Shown in pieces: positions 1-60,300 of a stretch of 64,000 nucleotides of DNA. Below the pieces are notes generated by a model. It did not search any database. It was not told the DNA's origin and saw only the letters and a program-made list of their open reading frames with translations. Source of the DNA: Acanthornis magna (lineage: Eukaryota; Chordata; Aves; Passeriformes; Acanthizidae); contig JAWUZG010000051.1 in assembly GCA_036785705.1 (NCBI GenBank), forward strand, positions 15,652,501-15,716,500, written 5' to 3'. The translations under genes and the position numbers were made by a program. How positions within the stretch are numbered: position 1 is the stretch's first letter; every line of letters starts with the position of its first letter.

Positions 1-57
1 AAAGTTGAAAAAATTAGCTTTGGACTTTAGACACTGGATGGAAGTAGATTGAGCTAG

Positions 58-45883
<45,826 letters not shown>

Positions 45884-48800
45884 CAATGCTGTGTGGCTTT
45901 CTCCTGCTTGGGGAGGCAGAAGGCACCATGGACTGGGCAGGGCAAGGCCCTGTGATCACCTGCTGGCAGCGTGATCCTCTTGTGCTGTGTTTCTATTGGC
46001 AGGGTAACAAGCTGCCTTCTGAAACATGTGGCGGAAGCTGGTGTGAATTCACCAAGCCAAACCCTCCAGAGCTCAGTCAGAGCACTGAAGTGTGTTTACA
46101 GGACTGTGAAATTATTAATTGTTAAAAGAAGGGTATTTAAATGAATTCTGTTAAAGTGTTGATTTTGTACAAACCCCCAAAGCCTAATGAATTTAATATG
46201 TATGAAATGAGCTGGATTACTTTATTAAAACAAGGCACTAAGATAATTTGGCAGTTCTTGTGTGTAATTGTCTAGGATAAAAAAAGTCATTGTGATTGCA
46301 CTTGATGTAGAATTTTGCAGGCCTCTGCCAGGATTATCTTGTACTGGATTCTGCTGATGACACTCAGGTGCTGAAGTGGCTTTACAGCTGGCTGGATTTC
46401 TCACTGAGCAGCTGTGCAGCGTTCACAGTGAGTGGAACCTGTGCTTGGTTGGCCTCTGACTTTAAAGAAAGTGTTTCGGTGACTGACTGCTGTAATTTAT
46501 CCTACTGCTACCTTGCAAACTGGCCTCAAGAGGGATATTGTTTGGAGTCTCTTAGAGTTAATGCAAAATCACCAGCAGAAACATTGTAAAGAATGAAGCT
46601 CAGTCAATTGGTTAAAAACTTAATGGCAGTGCATTATTTTTGTGAAGAAGAAAACTATCACAATCTGTGCAGCTGACATGGCAGTCTTGCTGGTGTTTGA
46701 AGTCTGGTGTGTTTGGGAAGAGTTATTACGCTGTTCCGGGTGACCTGTGGCTCTTCATTCAGAGACCGTTCTCCTGAGGAAGCCCCACACCTGCTTGTTG
46801 GCAGGGCCACTAAAACCTGCTCAGATTTCCTTTCCCCCAGTCTTTGCCTCAGCATCTTTGGCTCTGACCCTGTGATCAGGCAGAAAGTTTTCCTGGGAGT
46901 TTGGGCTTGTCAAGCTGAGCCAGGAGCAGATCCTTCAAAAGAAGGGGCAGGGAAGGAGTTTGCAGGGAATTAATCTGCCCCTATTTGGCATTACTCTCCC
47001 CACTAATACCTTCTGGTCTGGCTAAATCTCACATCACGTTTTTGTCTCCCTTCCAGACAGCTGTGATGGTTACACAAGTTCAGCTGCTTTTGTTAACTTC
47101 ATACAAAGCCTGACCTTGAATTCTGTCGTTTTCATCGTCTAGCCCTTGTATGTCACAAGAAAGGGAGGACAAGTGCCTCCCATTACCTTCCTTATGCCTC
47201 TAATTATTGTATCATGTCTTTTTTCTGCACTTCCTCCCTAATGTAATCAATCTCCATCTTTCCATTCTTGCCTCCTGTGAGGAGTTTTCAAGCCCTTAAT
47301 TATTCCTTCATTTCTGAACTTCTGCTGGGTCCTTTTAAAGCAGTGTACTTTTGAAGCTGCTTTTACAGCCTGATCTGAGAGGATGCACACTTGGCTTTCA
47401 GCAGCCTGCCAGGGGGCTCAAGCTTGTTAAATTCAAATGCGGTGCTTTTGGCAGGACCATTATCCTGACATCAGAAGCATCCAGCACGGGGGGCTGGGGA
47501 ATACAGGGATTTTTCAAAGATGTTAATGGGCCCTCCTTACAAAAGGCTGCATCCTGGACTCTGATCCACCACCTGCCTGTTGTACAGCAAAATGGACACG
47601 TGGTACTGAGCCAGAGCTCCAGATGAGGCTGCCTTGACTGCCCTTCTCAGCCCCATCTTGGCCTTCTTTCCCATTCTGTATTCCACTTTACACAGAGTGT
47701 GATTTGTTGAATTTTGTTTTCTTCCTGCCTGCTCTGTGCCATGGCTTTCTATGACATTGGTCACCTGATGGCTGAGCTCTTTATCCACAGCATTGTTGGT
47801 TTTCTTAGTTTATTAAAGCTTTTGTTTTTAACAGATCCAAGCCTCGGCACCCTGGTGCCTGACCATTTGTGTGCTCTGCCTGTGAAGATGCTGGCTTGGA
47901 CTCATTATCAATTCACATGGCCTAATGATTTCCTGTCCCTGGGTGTCCTGTGGTGACACACCTGTGCCATATTTCAGGCCTCACTGGGGCTGCTGTCATT
48001 TGTGCTGCTTGTTCTTTGGCACATGACCGTATTTTCCTCCCACACTCTGCCTTGAGAATTTCCAAAGGATGGATTTCACATGTATTTCTCAGCAAGCTCT
48101 CTAGAAGGGGGTGATACTAATTGGTAAGGAAATTAACATGTACCCAAACTTATTTTGACTAACAAACTCGATGGGTTCATTTTAATTAAGCAGTAATTTG
48201 GAGCAAATGAGAAGATAAGAGGTAGCCACTGTGGTGTTTGAGTCGTGTTACTAGGACTGGCTCTGAGCTGTTGGCTGATTGCTGCGATTTATATTCCTCA
48301 GTTTTGATTAGACTTTAACTCTTAGCGAGACTGAGCAGTGGAAGCAGAAGAGGGCCTAGGTCAGGTAAGGAGAGGCACTGTCCAGAACTGCGGACTGCTC
48401 ACATTACTTACTTCTTTTGCCTGTGGGCTCTTTTTCACCCACCTCTGATGGGCTGAGGCCTGTGCTTAGTTGGGAACTGGGCTTTTTATTAATTCAGGAC
48501 CTGATAACCAGAGTGCACGTTAGTCTTGGTCTCCATGCAGTCAGGATGGGATGCATCTGGTAGTGTTTGCTCTCTGTTCCTCAGCTTGTTTGTGTGTTTC
48601 TTTCTCTTGACAGCCCTCTCCAGCCTCCTGTCAGCTGGCATAGCCTGGGACAAGGACAGATGAACGCTGCAGAAGGGGTAAGAGTTCCATTTGTTAGAAC
48701 TGTTGGCAGCCTTGTCCCTTGGTGCACACAGAATTGCTACTGCAGCCTAGCCTTGCATGTGCCCTGCACTGCCCTTGCCTGGCTCCTGCACCAGCAAAAG

Positions 48801-51800
48801 AAATCCAGTTGGGATGCAGTCCTGTCAGACAGCTGTGGTCACTGGGAGTGCCTTGTCTTCACATCATGGGAACCTAGCTCTTCAGAGGGAGAGCACATCC
48901 TCTGGGGCTGCTGAGCAGCCCTGGTCTGGTTGTTTCCCATCTGCTTTCTGCTCAAATTGACTCAAATTTCCATGCAGCTGGCTACTGGTATGGGGCAGAA
49001 CTTGCCCAGCCTTGGTAGCAGGAACTCACACCCTTGGTGTTTGCTAGAGCCTCTTGGTCCTTTTCATCACATGCAGACCACTAGCTTGTTCTGTCTTGGT
49101 CTTTTTGCTGTACCTTTCCTTTTCTCCCTGGCTACTGGAAGTGGTGACAGGCAGGTAACAAATAATGACACTGGTAATCTCATCTGCTTTGATCCTTTTG
49201 CCTTTCTTCCATGCTGCTTGAATTTCATCAAGAGAGTTGCCCGTAGCTGGCGAGAGGGAACTGAGAGCTCAGCACCTTTGGCTGACATTTTTAGCCTCTC
49301 CTGGCAGAGCAACTCAGACATACTGTTGGGAAGTGCCCTTAAATGGGCTCACTTGGGAAATGCTCTTACAGGAGCTCACCCCTGCCCTTCTGAGAGCTCA
49401 GCCTGTGTGTGACTGCATTTACCCTGAAGTGGGAGTGACGGGAGTGACATCTTGGTTGGCTGGGAAGCCCAGGTACAAGGCTGGTAACATTCCCAGGGGC
49501 TGGTACTGCAGTTAGGAGCTCCATGTGAGCATGGGAACATCAGCTGGGATATGGGTTCTGTCCTGGCAGGAGCAGCTGGAGGAAGGGAGGTGGCCATCCC
49601 CACCCCAGCAACAACCAGGACTGCAATTTTTGTATTCCTGGATGAGTAGTGTTAACTACAACCAAAGGCTTTACACAAACCATGCACCTTTGAAATACTA
49701 TAAAGAATCTAGGAGTAGAGGTTGGAAAAAAAGAGATTACACCAACTAGTATCAATTATTTCCTTTATTTTCTTTCCCTCTGTTTTGCTTTTTTTTTTTT
49801 TTTTTGGTTGTTACTGGGGGCTCGAAACAGCCTCACTTTAAGATGCCTTAGTTTTGTGATGCTGATTTAGGATACCTGTGGAAAGAGGACATGGTTAGCA
49901 CAGGAGTGTGTGGTTCACCCCAGATCAGTCTTCGTTCTGAGAGACAGGTAATGACTCATTAACAAACCACACACATATTCAGTCCACATTTCCTTGACAC
50001 TGAATCTGAATATTTGTTGCTATTTAAAAAAGTACAATGTTTGATTTGTTGATTTAATCACAAAACAAAACACATGAATGGAAACACTCATTTACATGAC
50101 TATTGCTTATACATCTAAGAGGAAGAGTTGACTACGAATGGCCACACGCGGCTCCTTCATGAGAGAGAGGGTGTGCTCTTACCAGACCCTTCCAAGGCAA
50201 AGAAACATTCAAGACTGAAATACACTGTGCTTGAATTCACCTTTGGACTATGGTAAAGGATGGATGGGGGCAGGGCCCAGGGTATTTGAGGGGCATAATG
50301 AACCAAAAATGGGTTTTGCCTGTGCTACAACACACACAGTTCATGAATGAAGGAGGCCTGAGGCTGGACGCAGCTCTCAAGCACCAACTGGTTTCTACTG
50401 AAAAAAAAAAAAGGTTTCTATGCCCACCTGCATTACAATGTGGTGTGAAAGGGATTCTGGAAAGAGTATAAACTGTTTTATAGGGGGGGTTATGGGATCA
50501 TTTTATACAATACACGTAGTAAATAGAGTATTTCTGTTACACATTTGTGTAACAATCTACGTCCTGGTACTGTGGGGAAGGACTAATTGATGTAGATAGT
50601 TGAACTGTAGAATTGTTAACAAACTTAAAAACCCCCAGGTAATTATAGAAAACAAAACCTGATTCTCAAAATTTCCATTATCATGTCTTTTAATTCAAGA
50701 TTTGCAACTGAAGTTAAAGCTCTAGGAATTGAATTAATTAAAAAAAATTAACAAATAAAATAGCTTGTACTTCATTGAAGACTTGCCAACTCTGCAGACT
50801 CATAAATAACCTAATTTAATGCATTTTCTCTATCTACAGCACTAGATGTAAGATTACAAACATCTGGTCAAACCCAAAGGTGTGTGTGCTGTTGGAAGTT
50901 CTGTGTGTCAGGTTTTGGATGTGATTGTGACAGAGCTCCTGGGAGAGAAGAATGTGAGGGAACAAGGCATCTAAATGAACAAACAGCATTTTAAACTGAA
51001 CTAATATTTCCAGCCAGTCTGGCCTGGTATAGCTGAGGATTGCGAGGCTGCAGATACATCTAAGCTTAGGATTTTGCTTGAGGTGGTGCTGTCTGAGTGG
51101 GAAAGGTGAAAGCACAGAAAGATTTCAACATCCAGTGACAGCCAATGTCCTTGATTTTCCTCCAGCCAGTCACAGTCCTACAGTTTTTCTCAGAGTCAGA
51201 TGCTGTGCTCCTTGCTGGGAATGCTGCAGCTTCATGCCTGTCACTGACAGCCTTGAGCAGTGTTCAGGGCAAGCCTTGCAAAAATCCCACACTCCCCCTC
51301 ATTTCACAATAAATCACCCAGGCAAGAGTTTTTCCTCCCTCATTGAACTTTTTAAGTGATGGGTTTTTTCCACATACATGGTAAATCTTGATAGAAAGCA
51401 TTTAACAGTGTGCACTAACAAACTTATACAACATATACATTACATATATATATTATATATATAGAATGTTCTATATACAAACATATACAATTTTTTAGAT
51501 CTCTACAGACTACAAGAAAATTGGTACTTATAGTCACAGGTAGTGAACTTAACAGAAATAGTAATTGGTAACTGTATGGAAATATGTAAAATATGTAAGA
51601 GTGGAAAGCTGTGACCTGATGGGGAATACTAGAGAAAAGTTGCTTGAAAGTTTAGTATTAAAAATTCTAAGTTTGAGGGCTGCTAAATTCTCATTTCTCT
51701 GTTGCATAAAAATGCAAATGGAAATCTACTGGCAGGTTTTTTTTACCCTGGTGTTAAACTAGAGACTGTTGGCAGCCAAAGTCAGTCAGACCTTGTGTAA

Positions 51801-54305
51801 AAGACTTGTTGAGGACACTTTTCTCTCTGGGTGAGCTGCAGTGATCGGCATTTAGAAGTTGCTCTTAAATTTTCTTCAGTGTCCCCATATTCCCATCAGC
51901 CTGGAGGGCTGCTTCTGACCGCCACACACCAGGGCAGAATGGAAAATAAGCTGGCTGCTGGATGGTTTGAATGCTGCCCCAAATGATTTTGTTGCCCAGA
52001 GACCAGCGGGTTTGGATTCTAGGCCAGAGCACAGGCCCAGTGAATACAGTTTTAAACTGAAGATCAAATTGCTATAATGTTCTCCTTTATTTCTCATCTT
52101 GATCCCTGGTTAGAGCAATGCTTCCCCACAGGGGCAAGTGGTCACTTCTGTGACCCAGCCACTGGAAGGAATTCGCCAACCCAGTTCCTGTTGGCATCAG
52201 GGTGGCAGGTTTGGCATATCCTCACACACATACACACAGAGAAATCCTCTTGGGTCATGGACAACTCCAATTCCTTAGCTCTCAGCAGAAATCCAGGTAT
52301 TGCTCAGGCTTTGACCTTTTTCCCCAACAAGTTTCTACAGTTCTCACAACACAGAGCAGTTTCTCCTGTGCTAGAGGAACTTGTGGAGTCTCATTCCCAG
52401 TTGAGCTAGACCTGTCGGGGCCATAATTTTGATTTTTCCTACAGTGAAATATAAAAATCCTAGAAATAATGAAATTCTGTTGTGCTACAATGGGAATTTA
52501 AACCTTAACACCTCAGATCTCTTCCAACCCTTTATCTTGTGCAGTGGGCCAATTGTGAGGCCAGACCTCTGGATGATACAACCTCCTAGGCTGCATTTTA
52601 TTGTAGGTAAAGGAAGGAGATGGAAAAGACATCTTTGAGAGGGATCATCTAAACACTGTGATGATACAAATACTGGTAAAGTTAGGTCTAGTTAGGAATG
52701 AGATGGTGCCTCTTTCCATCACTGTCCATCAGGATTCCTTGAAGGGACAGAGGATGTTACTCTTTTTGTATAGAAAAAATTTAAAAGCTGTTTTTCCAGC
52801 TTTTCCTTGCTTTCTTTCTTCTAATTTGAAACTCTGTCCAGGCATGTGAAAATAAGCCTTCAGTGCCTTGTTTACAAGGCAATCTTGGAAAAATTTCTAA
52901 CCTAAGAGTTCTGTGGCAGTGAGGCTCTTGCAGGCTAACATGGAGTATTCTTATGGACTAGGAACCTATTCATGTGGACAGGCAATAGATCCAACTCACT
53001 GTTCTCTTCTGTGGCTGCAGGTTGCAGAGGTTTCTGCAGCATTCACTACAAAAACCAAGCAAGCCACTTTGAAGCAGAAGCAAATTACTTTTAGCAGTGT
53101 GAACAGAGAATAAATTGCCACTCACCCATGGTGTCACTTTATATATGTGTTATCTATGTGTGTTGACAATGGTTTTCCATGCTTCTCCTTGGCCCAATGT
53201 ATAGTGTTGCTGCTCTAATCTCTGTCTCATAGGTTTTGGGGGGGTGGGTTCTGTGCAGGTCCCCTCAAAAAATTTCAACTGAGCACTTAAGCTGTTCTGC
53301 AAGCTGCTAAGCAGCCTCTGTGAGCAGTATTTGACAGGACTGGGTTTCCCAGCTTGCCTTTCCTAACTTGAAGAAATGGTTTCCAAAGCTGGTTTTCTAT
53401 TCCTGCTGCTGGGAAATAAGGCAACCGAGTGATACAGACTCCACGGGAATGAAAAGTGCCATGGCCCCCTTCAAGGACAACTGAGATGAATCTAGAGCAC
53501 ATTTTAAATGTATCGATCAGGATGATGTCTCATGTGCTCTGAATTGCAAATAAACCCTCTATGCTCATGTCTTAATGACATTTCAGATAGTGCCTGTCCA
53601 GCTAACTGCAAAATCTGTAAATTTTGGGCATAGGGTTTTGAATTTATTTTTTCTTCTGGTAGGAGTTAAGGAGCACTGATTTTGAGCAAGGTTTTTTTGG
53701 GAAATAAATAGCAGATAAGAAAATGCAGCTCAACTCATTTTTATGTGGAGAACAATAGCAAACATGCTTGAAATGTTCTGGCTTTTTATAATGTAACTTT
53801 TAAAAAATAAAGATTTTTGCCATTTAAGGTGTTTTTTCTTTTTTTTTTTTTCCTCAGGATAGAAATAAATCCCATTATTCTTCGGTCACAACATGCTTCC
53901 TTTTTCTCTTTTTTTTTTTTTTTTTAAGATGGCAATTAGTCATGCAAAGTTTTATAAGTGCATTAACATTCGAATTTGTACAGAATATTTTTAACCAGAC
54001 GCACTCCCCACAGTTCATACATACAGCCTCTGAAAAACTACATGCCACAGTGATGGTTGAGTTCCTTTTGGAAAAAAATTGGCCACTCCATGAGCCAGCT
54101 GTTGGAAAGACCCTCACGATTCCAGTCTTCATCTCACAGTCTGTAAAATTTCTCCTTGACATCCACTGTGATGAATCCAATAATAGTAACAGGAAAATAC
54201 CTTCTAGGAGAAAAAACTGTCTCTGGCCAGTGGTAGATTTGGGAATAAAGGTTGCTTCCCTGAACAGTGTTCTTGATAAAGCCACAAGCAACTTCTTTGA
54301 AAGTC
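45884..54305. other. Convergent intergenic region and 3' UTRs
   Basis: The first about 360 nt is POLQ 3' UTR. The rest has no gene that I recognise. On the minus strand an AATAAA (49764-49769 as TTTATT) lies beside a poly-T run at 49789-49805. It could end a long STXBP5L 3' UTR of about 4.5 kb (49750-54305), since tomosyn genes have long UTRs; this is a guess. Other items are a TA-rich tract at 51440-51475 and poly-T at about 53908-53925. Confidence 0.45.
46224..46229 (+). terminator. POLQ: POLQ polyadenylation signal (ATTAAA)
   Basis: ATTAAA lies 341 nt after the POLQ stop, with a GT-rich tail (tcttgtgtgtaattg) about 25-40 nt downstream. This is the usual layout of a vertebrate cleavage site and implies a short 3' UTR of about 360 nt. 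A later signal cannot be excluded without transcript data. Confidence 0.55.
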
Positions 54306-54347
54306 TAAAATTGGTACCACTTTTTGTCCTTGTATTTGAGCATCACC
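54306..54347 (-). CDS. STXBP5L: STXBP5L terminal coding exon
   Basis: A tiny exon of thirteen codons plus TAG: VMLKYKDKKWYQF, the invariant tomosyn C-terminus. There is no membrane anchor, in line with a soluble R-SNARE. The acceptor is CTGCAG on the minus strand. Confidence 0.95.
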
Positions 54348-57300
54348 TGCAGAAATGAGAAAAAAAACCAAACAAATGTCAATCAAGCAATGCCCTGCAT
54401 ATGAGAGACCATCCCTGACTTAGGCCCATTAACTTCAAACATCAAACTTCAGAATTAATAAATAAAGAACAATGCAATACTTCACTAACACTGTCATCAG
54501 GTCTTGAGTCTACTGAGATCTCATATTCAATTTCATAGTTATTACACTAAAAAGGTGTTAGCTGCTATTGCTGTTTTTTATGAGATTTTCCCTGAAGAGC
54601 TGTGGTAGTTTTGCCTGGCCCAGTTTTTGCCAGTGGATAGGGTGGGGTACAAAGATAGCTCCTGCATGTCCTGAGTAAAGATTCTGGAAATTTCTCCATC
54701 ATGTCCAGCAAAGCCAATCTCTGATGGCTCTGAAGATGATGGACATGCTGCTGGCCAAACCTGGGCCAATTAGAGATGTTAGTTACGCTTCTGTGAAAAC
54801 ATATTTAAGAAGAAATCAAAACAGGGTAAGCACGCACTTCTTTGTAGCCAGGGAAGGAGGAGGAGGAGGTAAAAATATGTGAGGGAAACAACATGGAGGC
54901 ACCAAGGTCAGTGGAGAAGGTGGGGGAGGAGATGCTCCAGGCGCCGGAGCTGAAAACCCTCTGCCAGCCGTGGTGAAGACCATGGGGGAGCAGGTGGTCC
55001 CCCTGCAGCCCATGGCGTCCAGAGGGATGCAGAGAACCCCCCACAGCCTGTGGGGAGGTGCCCAGGCCAGAGGAGCAGGTGGATACCTGCAGGAAGCTGT
55101 GATCCAGTGGGAGTCCCAGAGACTGAGAGTTGCAAAAGCCTTGCAGGAGAGAGAAAGGCCTTGCTCCCGGGATGGAAACAGCCTGGCCTCGGCTTGGAAG
55201 TCGGCAACCTGGAGAGAATCTCGGACAGCAGCAATCGGGCGGGTGCTGCTCGTGAGATTGGACCCACGCCAAAGAAGTTCGCAGAGGACTGTCTCTCGTG
55301 GGAGGGACCCCATGGCTAAGTAGAGGATTCTTTTCCCCTGATGGACTGACCCTGACCAAAGGAAACCCCCATGCCCTGCCCCCACCCCGGAGCTGTTGGT
55401 TAGAAGGAAGGAGGGAGGGGGCGAGCTGAGAAATAGCCTTAATAGGGAGAGGGGTGAGTAGAGAAACAGCACTTGTAGCAGAAGAATTGTGGCGTTGGAC
55501 TGACTAAGAAAAGCCACATATCTGGCCCCAGCCCAGATCTGTTGGTTGAATGGAAGGAGGGGGCAAATAGAGAAACAGTGTCTGCAGTAGAAGAATTGTG
55601 ATGGACTGACTTAAGGAAAAAAACCCCACACCCTGCCCCTGCCTGGGAGTTTTTGGTTAGTTAGAAAGGTGGGAGGGGGTGAGCTGGGAAGCGGTGCCTT
55701 AAGAGGGAAGGGGGGTCAGTGAAGAAACGGTGTCTTGAGAGCTTAATTTTACCTCTGATTTATCCTCCGACTCTGTTAGACTAATAAATCACCTTTTTTT
55801 TTTGCAACTTTAAGTTTTACCGCCTGCTTTTGCCCTGAATCTAGTGCGTCACCTTATCAGTGGTCTTATCTCAACTCATAAGTCCAGTGTTTTGTGTTAA
55901 TTTTCCCTCTCCTCTGCATAGCTGCAGCAGGAGAGAGCATAGAGAGCAAACGTCGTAGGTGCCTGGCATTTAGCCAGGGTCAAACCCACGACAAGAGCTT
56001 TAACTACTTTTCTTCTACAAAAATTAAAGAAACTCGCTTTCTATAGGAATAAAAAGACACTTATCTATGGAGCATAGCAGATACTCCCTAAATAAACTTC
56101 TTGCATTTCAGGGCATGTTCTTTCTGCCTCACTCTTACAAAAGCCAATAAAATGTAAAGGTCTTGTCCAGAGATGTGATGCACATTAAATGAAAAATGTC
56201 ATTTTGGGAAGTATGCTTTGATGTTGTTTTATTGTCAAGAAAAATCACTTTAGTTTTCCCAGTCTTAACAGCGTGGGATGGAAGAGCTTTCTATTTTGAG
56301 CTCCAAGCACAGAAGCTATTCCTATTCCTGGCAAGGCCTATTCTATATAACTATACCACACAGCTGCACTAGTAATGTTCTCTTCTTCCCAGTAAGATCT
56401 GTAAAGGTTCCTATACACACATCCACCTACCTGTTTTCTGCCCTACTGCATAGATGTGCTGCATTAAGTGGCTTAAAAAAACAAATCATAATGAATTAGT
56501 GAGAAGGGCAAAATGAGAAGTGTCATGTTCTAAACTCAGAGGCTAACAATGGATGCTCATTTCTGGAAACGTGAAAGGCAGGGGTGTGCAAAGGCTGTTT
56601 ATTTTTGCCATTCTGATAGTTTGGGAGCAGGCAGAATGCTGTGCCAGTTGACATGAGCACACCTCCAACACCACGACTGTGATTTCTCAAAAGGAATCAA
56701 GGGCTGGGTTGCAAGGTTGGCAGCTCCCAGTTCCAGGACGCGGGTGCCAGGGCTCCTACCTCGTGTGCATGTTTGGAAAATGCCTCAGCGCTGGCCATCA
56801 TGCTGGCAGTCCTTTCATCCAGCTCGCCCAGCTTCTGTCCTCTCTCATCCAGGGCAATGCGTGCCCGTGTCAGGTCCCCAATGACCCCTCCCGCGGCTCC
56901 TCGCACGCCTTCAATCCCACCTGATCCAGGGATGTGCTGGGCCAGGCTGCGGGAGGCTTTTCCTGCTGTGGCCTCGCCGACTGCAAAGGAGAAATGGACC
57001 GACACACAGACAGACAGGGATGAGCTGCTGACAGTGATCCTCAGCCTCAAGCTGCAGCCTTGCAGGAGTGATCGTTTGATGGGCACTTGGCACATGTGGA
57101 AGGCTTTGCTCTGTCACTGTCACATCAGCCCTGCAGTCGTGTGCCCCCCACTCAACTGACCAAAAGAAGCTGCCACAGTGAAGGAATTATGGAATAGCAG
57201 ACAAGAGCCCTCCCCTTCCTCCACTAGGCCAACTTTCTCTTTTTATCAATCATCTAAATGCTATGTACTCCACTCCTAGAAGACAAGGGCAGGGGATCTC

Positions 57301-60300
57301 AAATATTAATTTCTGCCAAAAAAACCTCTGAAAAATAAATTACTCACAGAGCTCCTCTCTGTCAAAAGCTTGTCCACTTCCTCCAAAAAGTCCTTTGAGA
57401 AAGCCTCTATTTTGGGCTTCTGGTGTTTCCACAGGAGTAAACAAATCCCCAAGCATGTCCTAGTAAACCAGAAAAAAGTCCATGTAAAAGGTTAGTGAAG
57501 TGAAGGCAGTTCTAGGTGCTTTCTTCATTTTCATTAACAAGCCACATGCACTGGATCTAATCAACTTAAAAGAGTCTTGTGTGAACAGTATGGTGTAGTT
57601 AGTATCTGTGTATTCTGACAGGAAAATGCTTGGGCTAACTAGACTCACTCATGCTTTCAAAGGGACTTGGTTTGTCACTGCCCAGTCCCATGTTCATAAC
57701 CAGAGGAAAAAACCTGCAATTAATACAGAATGAAAATACCAGCGATAAGGTCACATTTTGCTTAGAAACAGCAGAGGTGGCACTGTAATTGAATAAACAA
57801 TTTGCTGTGTATTGTGTATTTTGCTTTAGTGATTACCCAGCCAGGCTGGGCAGTCACTCTGCTTTCTTCTTATAGCACACCTGAGTTCAGTGCTTGTGAG
57901 CAATTCAGAGTTTGGTGCTTTGTTGTTTAGTTGATTTTTTTCTTCTTAAACAAAATCCATTTTAATCCAAAATCCAAAATCCATACAGCCTTCCCCCACC
58001 CCATTACTGTGCCATCAGCAATGCTAAATAAGCACATCTGCTGAAGGCACTCTCTGGTGCCACATCTTGGAGCAGTCGCCCCAAACAAATCTTGGGCTCA
58101 GATTTATTTGCAGCAGTACCAGGAAAAGCTGGCTCTGTGGAATAAAACTGGTGAGGAAAATGTGCAGTCCCATTAGTGCTTGAAACCAATGGGGCTGTGC
58201 ACACTGGCAGCCGTTTCTGCCCTATTGCTCAGCCCTGTGTTTGCTCAGCCAAGCCTCAGCAGGCAGCTGCAGCTGCTGTGCCACACAGAGCACTTGCTCC
58301 CAGGGGCTGAGTGTGAGGACAGCGCTGTGACTCACAGCTACTGCTCCTCTGCACAGTCACTTGCTTGGAGGAGAAAAATCACTGCAGCCCTTGGAGCCTA
58401 AGTGGAGCTCTCATGCAGCCCAGTTCTGTTTTCCTAGGTAGCAGATGCTACTGGGTCATCTGCTTTCTGTACACACATAATGACCTTGCAAACCTTTTTT
58501 TGCTCAAAAGCCAAGATAAAAGCAGCCATAGTCCAGCAGCCCAGAGAAACATGGGCTACGTTTCCCTTTGCATGGTAGCTGCATTATGCTGTTAAGGCTG
58601 GTAAAAAAAAGAATAAACCTAGCTTGTAACAGCCTCTGGCTGTAGGTCCATAGTCTACAATACATTGGTCAAACCTTTTGATTATTTTAAAATTGGCTCC
58701 TTGCAAAATAATCTCTTCTCTGGTGCACAAAAGCTGGTGTGCAATGCTTGCTCCTCACAGTGCCTTTTCAGACTTGAGACAGACAGTGCTGTGATGTGAG
58801 ATGAGCAGCTCAGCACACGTTATTCCCTAGGGCATAATGAGTGTTGGCAGGACCATTTCTTTTATACTTCCATTCTAGTTCACTGTTAATTATATAACCC
58901 AGAACTTATTCCCTCTCTTTTTTCTTTTCCCTTTTATTACTCATGTTTCTTCATGTAATCTCTCACAATTCCTTCTCTTTAGCAAATGACATTTTCATTT
59001 GCATTTTCATTGTAAAATAACCAAACCAAACCAGCCCATATGTAACATTGTAAAGACCGCACAGGTACAGGTGACAGCGCATGAAAAAGCCCAAAGACCA
59101 ACAGAGCTGCTGACCTCTCTCTGTTGCTTTGGCATCATTCAGTCAGGGCAAGTGGAGAGGAACAGATCTGTCCTGCCCTTGCAGCACTGTCCTGATCAGT
59201 GACAATTTACCCCTGATGAGGGAGGCCACCCTCCCTCCCACACACAGGCACCAGAGCAAGGTGTGAGCCCTACCTGCAGGTTGTCGCACATCTCCTGGCT
59301 GTATGTCAGGCGCTGGATCTCTGTGGGAGAGCTCAGGTACAAAGCCTGCCCTTCGTTAGTGAAACAAAAGGTCCGTGCTATCCTCATGTCTGTGACAGGC
59401 AAATAGTTGATGTCCAGCAGTGGGCGAAGGCTGGGCAAGCTGAGGAGAAGCAGATTCCCAGGTTAGTCACCAGCTGCCACACATGGTACACCTGCTCTGT
59501 GCCTGCATTTTAATCCAACGCTTCAGTTTATGCTTTTCATAACTGCAACAGTAAAAGTGCAGCTCTAAGCTGAAAAATTCTGCCATAAACATGCTGTCTT
59601 CCCACCATACTTTGTTTTCTTGCGTGGAGAAGTTTCAGCTGCCTTGCCTCTATGACCCTAAGGCTTCTGCTACTGTCTAGATTTGGGATGGGCATGTGGC
59701 ACAGTTTGGCTTGTGCCATGCGGCTGGGCAGGTTTCAGGGCAAGGCCCGCCCCCCGTTACCACATGGACATCTGTAGGAAATGGCCTGGCAGGGCCCTGT
59801 TTCCATCCTGTGGACAAAGGCTTCAGCATTGCCTTTGTTGTCCTCCAGCTTCCCATGGTTTGCTGTTTTGGACAGCACTTTCCAAAATTTAAATGGCCTG
59901 GCCAGGGAAACAGGGTGCAGCAAGGTGAGGGGACAACTACAGGGCTACTGCACAGTCAGCTCCCTGGGAGAGGGGACAAGGAAGGGACCAAGAGCTCTGA
60001 ACAGAAAATCTTCAGAAATGGCAAGAGTGGGACTTGGTACTTCACACAGGATAAACAGTACCCTTTCTATGGGTGAGTTCTATACTTTTCTATACCTGAC
60101 CCACTGTAACTGAGCAAATTGATCAGGGCTTTCTTCTATCATAGTTCAAAATCACCAGCCATCAACTGTCACAGGTAGGGGATTATTATAAAGAAACCCA
60201 GGAGCTTGCTTTGTTGTGTGCCTGCCTGCCTTAACTTTCCACATGGAGACAGCCCAAGGGACAGGTATGGCTGCATCAAGGCAGGAAATTCAATGCACCC

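Noticed and set aside
48930..49412. Plus-strand frame of 160 codons between the two genes
   Set aside because: No recognisable domain, no splice or promoter context, and an overlapping frame is equally open. Most likely chance.
49700..49755. Degenerate CR1-like start (GAATCTAGG, GAGGTTGGAAAA)
   Set aside because: Similarity is limited to about 25 bases; too weak to call.
54816..55517. Minus-strand open frame of 233 codons and overlapping frames near it
   Set aside because: Entirely inside a GC-rich interspersed repeat; Pro/Ser/Leu composition with no domain, and several frames are open at once on both strands.
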